From: Adiantum capillus-veneris
Lineage: Eukaryota > Streptophyta > Polypodiopsida > Polypodiales > Pteridaceae
Length of the DNA: 64,000 nucleotides
NCBI GenBank assembly: GCA_014529385.2
Contig: CM043942.1
Location: 23,740,491 to 23,804,490 of the forward strand
Reading direction: 5' to 3'
The position numbers were made by a program, and so were the translations under genes. Within the stretch, counting starts at the first letter, position 1. Each line of letters opens with the position of its first letter. The notes under the pieces were generated by a model. It worked only from the letters and a program-made list of their open reading frames with translations. It ran no database searches and was not told the origin of the DNA. Positions 1-10,389 of this stretch are shown one piece after another.

Positions 1-754
1 TCCATTCTCTGCAGTCTCTTTTCATGTGACCCTTCTAGCCACAATGGTAGCATACTATGTCACTCTTGCCTTTAGCACTGGGGGACTTGCTACGAGACTG
101 ATTCCTCTTTCCACCTTTGTACTTTTCTTTGGTCCTTCCCCTGACAACTAAGACTATTCCTTTGCCTTTGTCCATTGTCTTTCTATTGGTTTCTTCAGTA
201 AGCAGACTTCCTTCTACACCTCCTATGTTCAAACCATCTGGAGGTGCAGAATTACTCAAAGCTGTGCGAAAAGTGTCCCAACTTTTCGGCAATGTGATCA
301 ACAGGAACATAGCTCTAATAGGTTCATCAAACTTGACACCTTGAACTGACAACTGACTGTAGATTGTGTTGAATTCATTCCGATGATTGGACATAGGTGT
401 CCCTTCTTTCATCTTCAAATCAACAAGCTTCTTAAGCCAGTATACCTGTGAAGCTGCACTCTGCTTCTCATAAAGATCACTCAGCTTTAACCATGCTTGA
501 TAAGCCGACATCTCGTCTGCTACATTGAAGTAAACGCTTTCTGCCAAAGTCAGCATAATGGTAGAAAGTGCCAATTCATCCATTTCGCTCCATTCATCTT
601 CATCCATATCTTCTGGTTTTATCCCCTTGAGCTTTATAGGTTTTATCTGCTTCTTTTGTACCAACACGTGCCAAATCTGCTTCTTCCACAATGGGAAATT
701 GGTTCCATCCAGCTTCTTGATATTGTAAAGAGCAGTGTCCTGTGATCCAGCCAT
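1..754 (-). pseudogene. Ty1/copia gag, cut by the window edge, with a stop inside the zinc knuckle
   Basis: This is the nucleocapsid/capsid part of a copia polyprotein, which would package element RNA into virus-like particles. The first 239 residues are open from an ATG at 754. They show the copia capsid signature: KLDGTNFPLWKKQ near residue 14, AYQAWLKLSDLYEK near 84, then an LPKSWDTF motif. A basic linker precedes a CCHC knuckle, CYHCG-stop-KGHMKRDC, which has correct C-x2-C-x4-H-x4-C spacing except that its sixth position is TAG. The frame continues past the stop to base 1. Protease, integrase and RT would lie outside the window. Decay is the simplest reading of the stop; readthrough is possible but unsupported. 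Confidence 0.85.
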
Positions 755-1839
755 AGCTACGCTTCACAGTGGTTCACTTTCCTGGGAAAAATTCGGCAGA
801 GTTTCCCTTGTAAACTGACCTCTGAACCAATATCAACCTGTCAAATGAACCAAGAAAGCTTCAGATTCTGCATAAATTTCGGTAGAGTTTGCTTTGTAAA
901 ATTGCTCTGTTGTACTCAAAAAACAGACCAAAAAACAGCACAAAAAACACTGTCTCTCTGACACTGTAAGCTGCGGGTAAACCTGTCCGGCGCCTGTACT
1001 GTCTCTCATTGTCCTGTCACTGTCCTATAAGCATAGACTGCGACAATGCCTCAATGGCAGTAAAGCAAAGATGCAATCCCAACTGTCTAACTCACAGTCA
1101 ATACATCCTAGCTGCCTATATAAAGGTGCTTGAGGGATATCTCCAAGACCTGTATCACCGAAAGGATCTCAACATTCAAGAATCCCCCAGCTCAATAAAA
1201 CCTCACTCGACCCTCAACAAAGGCTGCAGTAAATCTGACAGTACATAGACTTCCCACAAAGTCATACATCCACAACTTTTCCACTGCATGCTGTAACCGC
1301 TGCGGCGGTTGTTTGCTCCGTGACTCACAGCCAGCAAACCCTCAACAGACATACATCATCTCTGACAATACATCCCATGTGGAAGTACCTGCAATGTCAG
1401 GATGAAATCTGGAATATCAAGCAGCAAACACAAGCTACCTGATGAACTAGTGGATGTCGCCTACAGTCTGTGTGTAGATGCGCCCGTGTCATATGTGACA
1501 CGCCTCCAAGAATTGTGAGGCGTCCTTCGATGTGTAGACAACCACAAATCAACACTCTGGGAGTGTCGATATCCTCAGCACCTGCAGTCGTAGGCCAAAG
1601 ACCCCAAATTTGCAGAGTCGGATCTGCACCCGTCGAGACCACATAGTCGAAAATGGCCTGCGCAGACCTTTGTCGAAGCCGAACGGTGGCCGAGATGACC
1701 TCAGAATGAAATTCTGAGAACACCAAGCCCTTTGGGTTTTCCCACAGGATTTGGGGCCGTGTCTTCGCCTATCGAATTTCACTCCAATCTGAGCTGGTGA
1801 CTCTAGCCTCTTGTAGTGCTGTCCCGAGCCTCGATCTGA
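755..1839 (-). other. Leader of the minus-strand copia element
   Basis: About 1.1 kb lies between the primer-binding site and the gag ATG. Open frames of 110-186 codons here resemble no family I know and overlap each other, so I treat the stretch as untranslated leader. Confidence 0.55.
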
Positions 1840-1851
1840 GCTCTGATACCA
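1840..1851 (-). other. Primer-binding site, initiator Met tRNA type
   Basis: Read on the minus strand this is TGGTATCAGAGC, an exact match to the usual plant initiator Met tRNA PBS. It lies two bases inside the LTR edge, so it sets the element's direction. Confidence 0.85.
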
Positions 1852-1853
1852 GT

Positions 1854-2045
1854 TGAAGGAGTACGAGCGGAAGTGCGACGCGAGAGAGAGTGCGAAAAGA
1901 AGAGCACGACGATATGGTGAACTTGCTCTACTGTAATGTGTAGAGCATAGTGAGTTCTTATTAGGTTTTAACAAAAGAATATGTGTACATACCTGGCGGC
2001 CCGCCCACTTACCTGGGCGACCATATTGGGCTTTATACCCCAACA
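1854..2045 (-). mobile_element. 5' LTR of the minus-strand copia element
   Basis: The LTR reads TGTTGGGGTATAAAG... to ...CTCCTTCA on the minus strand, 192 bp, next to the PBS. A TATAAAG lies near its start. The partner LTR is outside the window, so the outer edge rests only on the TG...CA ends. The candidate target-site repeat (ATAAG just outside) cannot be checked. Confidence 0.65.
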
Positions 2046-3478
2046 ATAAGTAGAATATCCTTAACATGTTCATAATTTCACACTCGAAAGCAAAAACTAA
2101 AGGTTTCATTTAAAATAGAAAATAAAAAATCTTATTGTGAGTTGCAAGTGTTGCAATGTGAACAAGAGAGCTCCACATGAAAGTCCAGTATAAAATCATG
2201 TAGACATAGTGACCTAAAAAACTCTTCTGAACTTGCCAAAGGTTAAGGTTATGCTTGCAAGTATAGGTAGTACAATAGAGGGTAATAGGAGCATTTGTCG
2301 GAGAAGGAAAGAGAAGGAAAGAATCCGACATGGGAGAGATATGTAGAAGCACAAACCCATGGCAAGTAAAAGAAGAATTGCATACATGGGAATTACAACT
2401 GCTACATTGACATATTTGAGCTTCGTTGGATCTAACATATTTGAGCTCACATGCAACGTGGGGCTTCTAAACAGATACCATTCAGTATGTGGAACACGTG
2501 TGCAACCTTGCAAAGTTCTACAAGTACTCTTTGAAGGATTCAATTGATTTCAAGTCACACAACAAACCCACCTCCTTGAAGGACCTACAATGGAGTGTAC
2601 ATTTGGGACTTGGACTGTAGTTCCGATGTGTCGCCAAAGTATTGGACAAGCTGGTTAAGGAGGAATAGTATAACAAACAATAAAGCCGAAGAAAATGAAG
2701 GACATATAGAAGCAATTAGAATACATCTACCAAAAAAAGACGAGTATCAAAATAGTGAGTGAGCACGGAGAAGTGACTTGATCGATTAGGTCTATGAACT
2801 CTACAATTTGTAACTACAGTGGTGAGGATCCTATATGTCTTTGGTATTGACAAATGAGAACTTTATCTGATGCACTTATTGAACTAATTTAATGGCTTTA
2901 AAATTATATCTCCTAATGGCTTAAAAAAAATAAAATCACTACCTACATAGTGCAAGGAAACTCTAAAGAGAAGAAAACTTTGAAGGAAGCACAAATATAT
3001 TATGTATACTAGTTTATATGGACATGAAAATTCTCGCCTTTCCACTTTCATCGGGCTTTTGAAACACAACCTATGTTCAACATAATCCCAATCGTTGCGT
3101 ACCTTGTAGATCTAGACATATCGCAACAAGATGATCTTGTTTCCTAAACTCACCCTTCACTCATGTATTTAAGATGTTTTAAGAATTTTAATATTTTCGG
3201 AGATTGGGAGCACGTATTGGCTACAATTTGAAAAAAATGGGCAATAGGCTCATGTAATTAATCCCATATAGATTACAAATTCTCCTACAAATAGTTTTGA
3301 AGTTTATTAGTTATGAGAAAAAGGCCTTTCTATACTACAATCTACATTTAAATTCCAGCATTTGTTTGCTTTTACGATGCTTATTAAAGGGTGGCTTTTG
3401 CTAGATGACATGTGACACTTGCTTGACCTAGACCTATGGCTGAGTCCCCCTTCCCCTCGGGGCCTCTGTCATTAAATG
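2046..3478. other. Non-coding stretch, no recognised feature
   Basis: AT-rich sequence with only short, overlapping open frames (longest about 110 codons) that match no known family. I see no LTR, tRNA or conserved domain. Confidence 0.5.
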
Positions 3479-3919
3479 ACACCTCAGATTTAGAGGGGAT
3501 CTATGGTTGAAAATTGCCATTGTGTGTCGGTGAGGATCATAACCATTGATCTCGAATGTGAACTAGATGTCAACTAAGTGTAAACATAGGCAAATGTGAA
3601 CTTGCATGTGAGCTCGATGTGAATTGTATGTAAACTCAGCAAGGTATGTGAACTGCATTTTGGTGATGTGAACTAAATGTGACCTTAGTGTAAACTCGAT
3701 GTAAATTAAGATTGCAAAGTGTTGAAAGGACTTAATATAATGCTACATTTTTACTTACAAAACGAAACACGTGCACTAGTGTAGCGGTAAAACATTCATT
3801 GCATGCCGGGAGATCATGAGGTCAAACCCCACTCAACCCATATTTTTCCACCAAATGGATCGAAGAGTCTAGGATCAACAACGATTTGGGACCATAGATC
3901 CCCTTTAGAAAAAGGGTGT
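3479..3919. mobile_element. Foldback (MITE-like) element with inverted ends
   Basis: The arms at 3492-3507 (AGAGGGGATCTATGGT) and 3891-3906 are inverted repeats with one mismatch. A weaker match extends outward to ACACC at both ends. The interior holds a run of degenerate TGTGAACT.ATGT motifs (3557-3712) and a tRNA-like segment. No transposase frame is present and I found no clear target-site duplication, so the family is unknown. Confidence 0.45.
3776..3832 (+). other. tRNA-like (Pol III A/B box) segment inside the foldback element
   Basis: A TAGTGTAGCGGTAAAAC stretch resembles an A box. GAGGTCAAACCCC, 40 bases on, resembles a B box with one mismatch to GGTTCAAACCC. There is no convincing full cloverleaf, so this fits a SINE head or decayed tRNA rather than a working tRNA gene. 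Confidence 0.35.
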
Positions 3920-4159
3920 AGCAATAGAGAAATAAATGTGAAGAGTAGGGTTGTAGAAGTGATTAGCTGGGGGGACCAAGTTTAAAGACGTGAAATCATG
4001 TGCCAGCTTGTGACGACTTTGATTCGCTGCAAAAGGGAGACGCTCTGCTTGGACCATAGTGCGCCATCATTCGGTCATTTCACTTGTTGGCGAGAGCATA
4101 TTCGTGAGGTACAAAGTGGGGCTCGGCACTAGTCTCTGCCTTTGCAAGCACATACACAC

Positions 4160-4163
<4 letters not shown>

Positions 4164-4207
<44 letters not shown>

Positions 4208-4251
4208 ATGCGCATTCTGATGATTGCCTTCCTCTCCAACGTTGCCATGTG

Positions 4252-4289
<38 letters not shown>
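4164..4289. repeat. Paired (GA)n and (CT)n microsatellites
   Basis: A (GA)20 tract at 4164-4203 is followed 53 bases later by a (CT)16 tract at 4257-4289. The two are complementary and could pair as a hairpin. Open frames through them are low-complexity artefacts. Confidence 0.9.
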
Positions 4290-4292
<3 letters not shown>

Positions 4293-4542
4293 CAGACCCA
4301 CCCGCCATGTGCGTCCGTCTACTCCTTGTTATTAGTCCCCTAACATTTGACTTATGTCCTTTGGTTTATTTATGGTCCCAAGTTCCCAACTTGGCTATAT
4401 CCACCCCCCAATGTCTAGCCTTTTCCTTGCCTATATGAAAATAATGGTCTCTTTCCTTGCAAAAGCATTAAAAGTAAAACCTGCAAAAGAAGCTAGAGTG
4501 AGAGGGAGAGTGGAGGCATATTTTCTTGCGTGCTAGTCTCAG

Positions 4543-4907
4543 CAGTTAAAGGGCAGGGGCACTTTAATGAAGCTCAAGTGGTGGGATCCACGGCAGCGAA
4601 GCTAGGACACGGGGAGCGGGACGCGCACATCCGTAAGATGGTCAGGATAAACTAAGACACGAAAAAGTAAACTTGGACAAGCAAAGGGGCCTGTCCAAGT
4701 TTATTTATCATTTTATGTTTTGCCCACATGTCAACTTGCCCGTCGCGGACGCATCGGTTAGTGCATTGGGCTCTCATGGCGGTGGCAAGGGTTCGAGTCC
4801 GCGTGCCTACGACAACACCCATTTTTTATCACCCTCAATTCGCCTCGAAATCCACCCTTTCGACCTCCACCGCCGATCCCATCTCTCTCTACCCGTGCCC
4901 TTTAGTG
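4543..4907. mobile_element. Short foldback element with a tRNA-like core
   Basis: The ends CAGTTAAAGGGCAGGGG (4543-4559) and CCCGTGCCCTTTAGTG (4892-4907) form an imperfect terminal inverted repeat. The paralogous arm at 5589-5712 lacks the segment, which supports insertion. GTGCTAG and GTACTAG flank the insertion loosely and may be a decayed target-site duplication. No coding capacity. The family is not identified. Confidence 0.5.
4748..4802 (+). other. tRNA-like Pol III promoter segment
   Basis: GGTTAGTGCATTGGG resembles an A box. GGTTCGAGTCC (4790-4800) matches the B-box consensus exactly, followed by a short GC-rich stretch. The spacing is tRNA-like, but I could not pair a full acceptor stem. 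A SINE head is the likeliest reading. Confidence 0.45.
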
Positions 4908-5000
4908 GTGAAGGTGTACTAGGGCAATCTTGCTTTGAGAGATGAAATTCTCAAATGCATTGCCTGCTTATTCCTTCTCTTTACATTTGAGAGTCTAGTG

Positions 5001-5588
5001 GTTCTTGGTTCTCAACTCGCCTACTAGGGAGCTATTAGTTTCGTGTTTCTTAGTGCTCTGCGGCTGGTTCATAGCGATCTAGGTCTTGTTGGTGGGGACT
5101 CGATTCAATATGGTTCGGTGGCTGTCGTGTCTGCGATTGAGCTCTTGCTGGTGGAGACCCGATTCAATCTGGTTCGGTGGTTGTCGTGTCTGATGTGGTG
5201 AATTCTAAAGGTCATTGGGATGCAGGTCTAATTTGTTTTGGCTCTGGCCTCTTGAGCATTGTGTGCACTCCTGCGGTGGCACCTCTTGAGTCTCAACTGA
5301 GTGATGGGGACTATGGCCCCCGGTCCCTTCTCGGCATGTAGTTTTCTATCTGGTTTTGTATTGAGGGTGGAACCCTGTTCATCCATGTACGGGGTGGCTC
5401 CACTTATATAGCCGATGTACTTGTGGTATTTGATGTTGTGCGGTGTGGCCGCCTCATGTTGTCGTGTGGTTGGTTATATGGGTACCCTAGCTCAGTTCTG
5501 AGCAGGGTGTTTTCTTGTAAATTTTTGGTGATTATTAATATAACATCACTCGCATATTGTGAGTTCTACAAAAAAAAGGGGGGGTCGC
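5001..5588. other. Spacer between duplication arms, possibly an old LINE 3' end
   Basis: This holds a 43-bp tandem repeat and ends in AT-rich sequence followed by an A8-G7 run just before the second duplication arm. An A-tail at that place could be the 3' end of a non-LTR element, but there is no coding support. Confidence 0.25.
5091..5192. repeat. 43-bp tandem repeat, period 59
   Basis: Two near-identical units (5091-5133 and 5150-5192) begin GGTGGRGACYCGATTCAAT and end GTCGTGTCTG. They differ at a few bases. Confidence 0.7.
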
Positions 5589-5712
5589 GCAAAAGAAGTG
5601 AGAGTGGAGGCATATTTATTCACGTAGGGCAATCTTGCTTGAAGAGATGAAAGGTTGCTACCCTTTCTCACACTCCAAATTTCCTACTTATTCCTTCTCT
5701 TTACATTTAGGA
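5589..5712. repeat. Direct duplication, arm 2 (uninterrupted)
   Basis: This is the partner of the arm starting at 4483. It carries the same blocks without the foldback insertion and so records the empty site. Confidence 0.6.
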
Positions 5713-5847
5713 TTATTTCCCACAAAAGAACTTTTATGTCACGCAGTGCGGTAGTTGAGTAATTTCAATCATCCACTTCCCACTCAAGTTGACTCTTGAG
5801 TCTCCATGGTAGATCATTCACGTCTTGAATTTTTTCCTTCAAAGCTC

Positions 5848-5885
<38 letters not shown>

Positions 5886-5908
5886 GTACATACACACACA
5901 CACACACA
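5848..5908. repeat. Compound microsatellite (CT)n(TA)n...(CA)n
   Basis: Consecutive CT, TA and CA dinucleotide runs separated by TGTACATA. Confidence 0.9.
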
Positions 5909-6607
5909 TAATTCTCTACCATTGCCCTAGGCCACTAAAAGCTTCCCATGAGTTGCCTTGGCTATATATTTTTCAGTAGAAACAGAGATGAGGTGGCTAT
6001 GTGATGGCCTCGGTTTGTGGATATACACAACATATTGTGGATAGCAGATAAGAGATTTTTGACATACGCTTTCCTTGTGCGAGAGTCCATTGCGTGTCAC
6101 ATTTGGAGCACTTGCATGCACTCTTGAGCACTAGCCTTTGAGTGCTTTATCTTGATTGTGTGCATGTTGGGCATGTGAGCCTTGTAGTCTTGTTAGCTAG
6201 TTACATTTTGATTTCAATTGTGTCTTGTATCTTTGCACCCACGACGCTCTCCATTGCACCTCAACCTCTACATCCTCGTTTCCCTATTACACCTTGTTGT
6301 GGTAGTGGTGGACTGGGTAGAGTTGGCCACATCTAGACTCGACTTTGTATGGTCATTTGGTTATGTATAGGTTGTTGCCTTAGAGAGCTTGTTGTTGTCT
6401 TGGCTATTGTTTCAATTCTTGATATTTGTCTATTTTCATGTTTTCATATTGTTTGTGGGTTTGAGCTAGCTTGTGAGTCCGCATGCATACTGCATCCAGA
6501 GCATCCCACCACTAGAGAGCATTGTGCACCATTTCCGTCTACACTTGGAGCCATTTATTGGGATGAGCTTTTAACTCAACTCATCAAGTCCTAGATTTAA
6601 ATTGAAC
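5909..6607. other. Non-coding stretch, no recognised feature
   Basis: Short open frames of up to about 80 codons on both strands show no recognised domain. I see no repeat ends. Confidence 0.45.
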
Positions 6608-6790
6608 CATTAGAGAATACGGACTTCACATGGCCCTACCCATTCAATGATCAAGTTGGCTTTCTTATATTTCACCTTACCCTAGTACTGCAATACTATA
6701 TCTCGCTTCTCGAACTCCTTCTTGAGACCCTGATCATGATTCTTCTTATATTTGCTTACTTGAATTCCTAATACTAGAGTGCACACTTGC
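6608..6790 (-). pseudogene. Ty3/gypsy integrase C-terminal scrap
   Basis: The minus-strand reading contains YKKNHDQGLKKEFEKRD, then after one TAG the run KYKKANLIIEWVGPCEV. This matches the basic stretch and GPY/F module at the C-terminal end of gypsy integrases, which helps bind element DNA. It is about 60 residues with no integrase core beside it, so it is an isolated fragment. Confidence 0.5.
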
Positions 6791-6864
6791 GTACCTCCTC
6801 TTCTTGAGTCGGGCACTCTAGCCTATCCCGATCTATATGGGTATCTTTTACACTAAGATTGCAG

Positions 6865-7016
6865 ACATAAATTTCAAAACCACACAATAGCTTCCTAGCC
6901 ATATAATAACCTAAATGACGTGTTGTGTAGTAGCCTTAAAATCTATCATGAATGTCCATAGTGTGCCTAGTAGGTATGTATCCTAAGAAGTCCCTTTGGC
7001 TTACATAATAAATAGT
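6865..7016. repeat. Left flank shared by both copia copies, copy 1
   Basis: From ACATAAATTTCAAAACC to the LTR edge this matches 16488-16647 closely. Sharing the flank as well as the element points to duplication of a larger block, or insertion at the same site of another repeat. Confidence 0.75.
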
Positions 7017-7243
7017 CTTTATTATATATGTGGTAGTGATGTGTGTGAACACACTTAGGACTACCGGGCCTTTTTCCCCCTCACTAGGAGGTTTTTTTCC
7101 CCGTGTATTATATATATGCCCATCACTCTAGGGATAACTTATCTTTCTATTTGTGCACTAAGAAATACGCTCTCTATTGTGTGCATTGAGCTTCTTCATC
7201 TCCTCCAAGTTGTGTGTGCATCTATGCAATCCTAATTCAAACA
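7017..7243 (+). repeat. 5' LTR of copia copy 1
   Basis: A 227-bp LTR ends ...CAAACA two bases before the PBS. Alignment to copy 2 shows the expected initial TGTT has mutated to CTTT. It shares the (C)TCACTAG(G/A)AGG and TTTTTTCCCC stretch with the other two LTRs of the family. Confidence 0.75.
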
Positions 7244-7810
7244 ATTGGTATCAGAGCATAGTCGCAAACATCATCGACACCCCTATGCTCACTTTCTCCA
7301 AATTGGGTAAATTTTGGTAAGCATCAATAGGCGAAGTAATCATTTGAGAAGGCTCATAGATCTTAGTGTGCTTAGAATTTGATTCGAGCTCCGTTTCCAC
7401 TATATACAGTAGTATTGCGTAGGCAATTTTGTCATTTTGTGCAAATTTTTTGTCACTACAATTTTCTAGTGACAAAAATTTTCTAAGCAATATGCTCTCT
7501 ATTGTGTACGTTAAGCTTCTTCATCTTCTCCACGTTGTGTGTGCATCCATGCAACTCTAATTCCAACAATTGGTATCATAGCAGGTTGCATTCTCTTGAG
7601 CATAGTCGGCAACATCATCGATACCCCCATGCTCACTTTCTCCAAATTGGGTGAGTTTTGGTGAGCATCAATAGGCCAAGTAATAATTTGAGAAGGCTCA
7701 TAGAGCTTGGCGTGCTTAGAATTTGATTTGAGCTCCGTTTCCACTTTAGACATTAGTACAATGCAAGCAATTTTGTCCTTTTTTGCAAAATTTTTGTCAT
7801 TACAAATTTC
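7169..7810 (+). repeat. Tandemly duplicated LTR tail, PBS and leader, copia copy 1
   Basis: A unit of about 325 bp occurs twice, holding the last part of the LTR, a PBS and the leader. The first PBS (7246-7257) is the exact TGGTATCAGAGC. The second (7571-7582) reads TGGTATCATAGC, one mismatch. The same duplication exists in copy 2, so it came before their separation. Confidence 0.8.
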
Positions 7811-7921
7811 TATAGAACAGGTCCCTTACAATTCTCTTTGAGTTGTGCTAAATAGCACATATAAGTACTACTTTGTTTTCCTCTTTGGAGGTAATTTTCA
7901 CATTGTGTGCAGTCATTTGCC

Positions 7922-8110
7922 ATGGCTGACAACGACATAGATGTTTTCAAGATGTTTGTTATTGAGAGGACAAGTTGGATGGGGATAACTACCCAATGTG
8001 GGTTTACATGATGACACATGTTCTTCTGTCAAAGGGCGTTTAGAATGTTGTGCAGAGCATTGACGTACACCCACCTCCTGTGGATCCACGCTCTATTGAG
8101 GATGTCATAG
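7922..8110 (+). pseudogene. copia gag N-terminus, frameshifted
   Basis: The ATG opens MADNDIDVFKMF. After a frameshift the gag signature KLDGDNYPMWVYMMTHV follows, then a TAG and VVQSIDVHPPPVDP. It is the N-terminal fragment of a copia capsid protein, less than a quarter of normal length. The rest of gag and the protease are gone before the integrase block. Confidence 0.75.
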
Positions 8111-8220
8111 GTTCTAGCACATGTTGTAAAGGATGGTTTAGTAAGTGCTACATGCAGGCTGCAACTTGTACATAGCCATGCTTGTAGACTTTCGCAAACT
8201 GCATCCTTGGCGAATTACAT

Positions 8221-8640
8221 GTACTTTGTGACTTTCATTGTGCTGATTACTTCAGGCATGCATGCGTGTATCCTCTTAAAGCTAAGTCTCAAGTGTTCAT
8301 GTGTTTCAAGCAATTTCTGGTTATGTTTGAAAATATCTCTAAATGTTTTTGGTTATGGCTGAAAATGTCTCTAAATATAGTATGGGCACCCTCCATTCAA
8401 ATCGAGGGGAGCAGTGTATATCTCATGAATTTAACGCATTTTTTGCTAGTGGGATAAAACACCGATGTATAGTGCCATATACACCTCAACAAAATGTTGT
8501 TTTTGAAAGAAAAAACATGTCGCTTATAAAGATGGCACAATTTATGGTCAAAATTCGAGCTTTACCACGTTCATTTTGGCTGAGGCTATCATGTGTGCAA
8601 CCTATGTACTTATTGTGTTGCCTTTTTTTAAATGGTGGAA
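8221..8640 (+). pseudogene. copia integrase core fragment
   Basis: Frameshifted pieces of the catalytic domain are visible: YFVTFI, DYFRHACVYPLKAKSQVF, then GIKHRCIVPYTPQQN followed by ERK, and finally LPRSFWL. These correspond to the middle and end of a copia integrase, where PYTPQQNG-VERKN carries the third acidic residue. Breaks between the pieces and loss of the first catalytic region make it inactive. Confidence 0.8.
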
Positions 8641-8799
8641 CCTTGAATGTAAGTTCCAATGAGGTAAATGTATAGCCTATGGGGGTTTTTAAAAATGTTA
8701 CGAATAAGCATATTACTGATGCAAATGTACATGATGTAATTGATGTCGAAAGGGTTGAGTGAAGAGGCTAGAGGTATGCCAAAATGGCTAGTGCATACT

Positions 8800-8965
8800 T
8801 TGCGTCACAGTAAAGTGGGTGCACCTATGTCTATCCGTACTTGTTCAAGTTCTCACCATGCATCATATCCATCAGAGTGTTATGCTTTGGTTGTTTCTAG
8901 TTTGTGCAATGAAGAGGAAGCTCTTTCTTTTGATGAAGCATAAAATTCAAAAAAATGGATCTCAT
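8800..8965 (+). pseudogene. copia reverse transcriptase N-terminal fragment
   Basis: The stretch reads SYPSECYALVVSSLCNEEE then LSFDEA and a stop. It matches the polyprotein segment just before the RT palm, where copy 2 continues with QNSKNWMVAMQSEYDAL. Homology stops here. Confidence 0.65.
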
Positions 8966-9074
8966 AAACTTTGTGTTTCATCCTTTTACGAAAATTAGGC
9001 ATGAGAGGATCTAGTTTAGACGGTTTCCGTTGAGACATTGACCTCACAAAACCCCAAAGATGTTTCTTTTCATG

Positions 9075-9630
9075 AGAATACCCCTTATCTTTTCATGTCT
9101 TACATGAAAACGCTAACCCAAGAACTAATCTAACCCTTCCTTTCCCCTGGTGAAAGAAGAGGTTAGTGGAAAGGCCGTACCTTGAATCAAGGTGGCTTCA
9201 AGTCTCAAACTATGCAAGGATCGTATGAATATCAGCTCCAAAGATAGGGTACCATAACACTTATCGCATTTCAATTAGTAAGGCTTTACCATAACAAGTC
9301 TATAGCTTTTGCATATCAAAATATGCAAGCCTCATTGTGAGACGTAGCCTAGTGGACCATTGGCTACAAGCTTTTGGTGGAAGATAGGGTACTTAGAGGT
9401 GCAAGTCAAGGTGTGAGAGCTCCACCCAATTCCTTTTGTATAAGGAGAACGTACCCAAACTAGTCAATAGTTTTAGCGGGGTTAATACTACCCAATCAAC
9501 AAAATTGGATTTATGGGATGTTACTCCATGCAATTTGGTGGCATAGGAGGGTTTCCTTTGATCTAGTACACACTTCTTGTTTATAGCCCCTCATGGGGTT
9601 CCTGGCCTCCAATTGAGTTGGAGACCCAAA
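9075..9630. repeat. Repeat R1, copy 1
   Basis: From AGAATACCCCTTATC to GGAGACCCAAA this matches 20651-21196, where it directly follows the copia 3' LTR. Here 109 bp of unmatched sequence lies between it and the truncated copia. It has no coding content and its origin is unknown. Confidence 0.75.
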
Positions 9631-10355
9631 AAAGTGGGTTGTATGCTGTATCCGCCTTTACTAGAAAATAGGAGGAGAATTTTCCTTTTTGGGTTGATGG
9701 AAGTATTCTTCATTCCGAATTATGAATTCTACACCTAATGGAAACTAATAGCAACTATTTAGATGAGAAGAGGGTTTGTGATGGCCTAGCAGACATGCAT
9801 GAGGATATAATGAACTGGGTAGGTGCTAATCTTTAAGAGCTCTGATACAAATTGAAGAAGTTATGATAGGTAGGTTAGAATAGCATTTATGATAGCCTAA
9901 GGGTGAGTAATCCACACCTTCATTTACTTAATAGAGACTCGACACAAAGAGTGCAATGTTAAAATGTCTAAGTACTCAATAACCTTAAGACATGTTACAC
10001 CCAATGCAAATGTTTGGGCATGTATAGGAATAGATAGAGAGCTTGAAACCATCTAAGTTTAAGATACAAATAGTGGAATAGGAGTGGCAAACCATGGTGT
10101 GGATACTTTGGCTCTAATGCATTTGGACTTGAGTATCTTGGCCCATGATATGGATAGAAGGTAAGGTTCCACAGGCATACATACACATGACATACATCAA
10201 TTCTAGGTGGAGGTCTCCTTGGGACATGAGCGAAAACAAGGTCTCAATCCCTACGACTTATCATCATACACAATTATGCATTTCTTTCTTTGTCAAATAA
10301 CCAAACCATGACATTCTTTCTCATATTTTCTCTTTCTCTCGACCAAAGGGGAACA
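9631..10355 (-). mobile_element. gypsy-type LTR and leader (family G), copy A
   Basis: The LTR is 9853-10355 (503 bp, TGTTCCCC...TTCTTCA on the minus strand). The PBS is 9839-9850 (TTGTATCAGAGC, one mismatch to the Met tRNA type), and 9631-9838 is leader. The plus-strand copy at 25886-27409 has an LTR of exactly the same length. Gag is missing here: the leader joins repeat R1 directly. Confidence 0.75.

Positions 10356-10358
<3 letters not shown>

Positions 10359-10388
<30 letters not shown>
10359..10388. repeat. (GT)n microsatellite
   Basis: About 15 GT repeats sit directly outside the G LTR. The other G copy has a matching CA tract at 25854-25883, also followed by TGCTATATA in the inverted sense. 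Confidence 0.9.

Positions 10389-10389
<1 letters not shown>

Larger units (their letters stand above)
4483..5000. repeat. Direct duplication, arm 1 (interrupted)
   Basis: The arm begins GCAAAAGAAG and holds GAGAGTGGAGGCATATTT, GGGCAATCTTGCTT and TTATTCCTTCTCTTTACATT. The same order appears at 5589-5712. Here it is interrupted by the foldback element at 4543-4907, which is missing from the second arm. Confidence 0.6.
7017..8965 (+). mobile_element. Ty1/copia element copy 1, 3'-truncated
   Basis: The order is 5' LTR, PBS, duplicated leader, gag fragment, integrase fragment, start of RT. The element then stops without RNase H or a 3' LTR. Every coding block has frameshifts or stops, and protease and most of gag are missing. 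Its sister at 16648-20650 keeps the 3' half. It is a fossil unable to move on its own. Confidence 0.85.

Noticed and set aside
2110-2715. Minus-strand frames of 65-109 codons
   Set aside because: Overlapping, hydrophobic by composition, and matching no family.
4748-4802. A functional tRNA gene
   Set aside because: The B box is good, but no complete cloverleaf or acceptor stem could be paired and it lies inside a foldback element.
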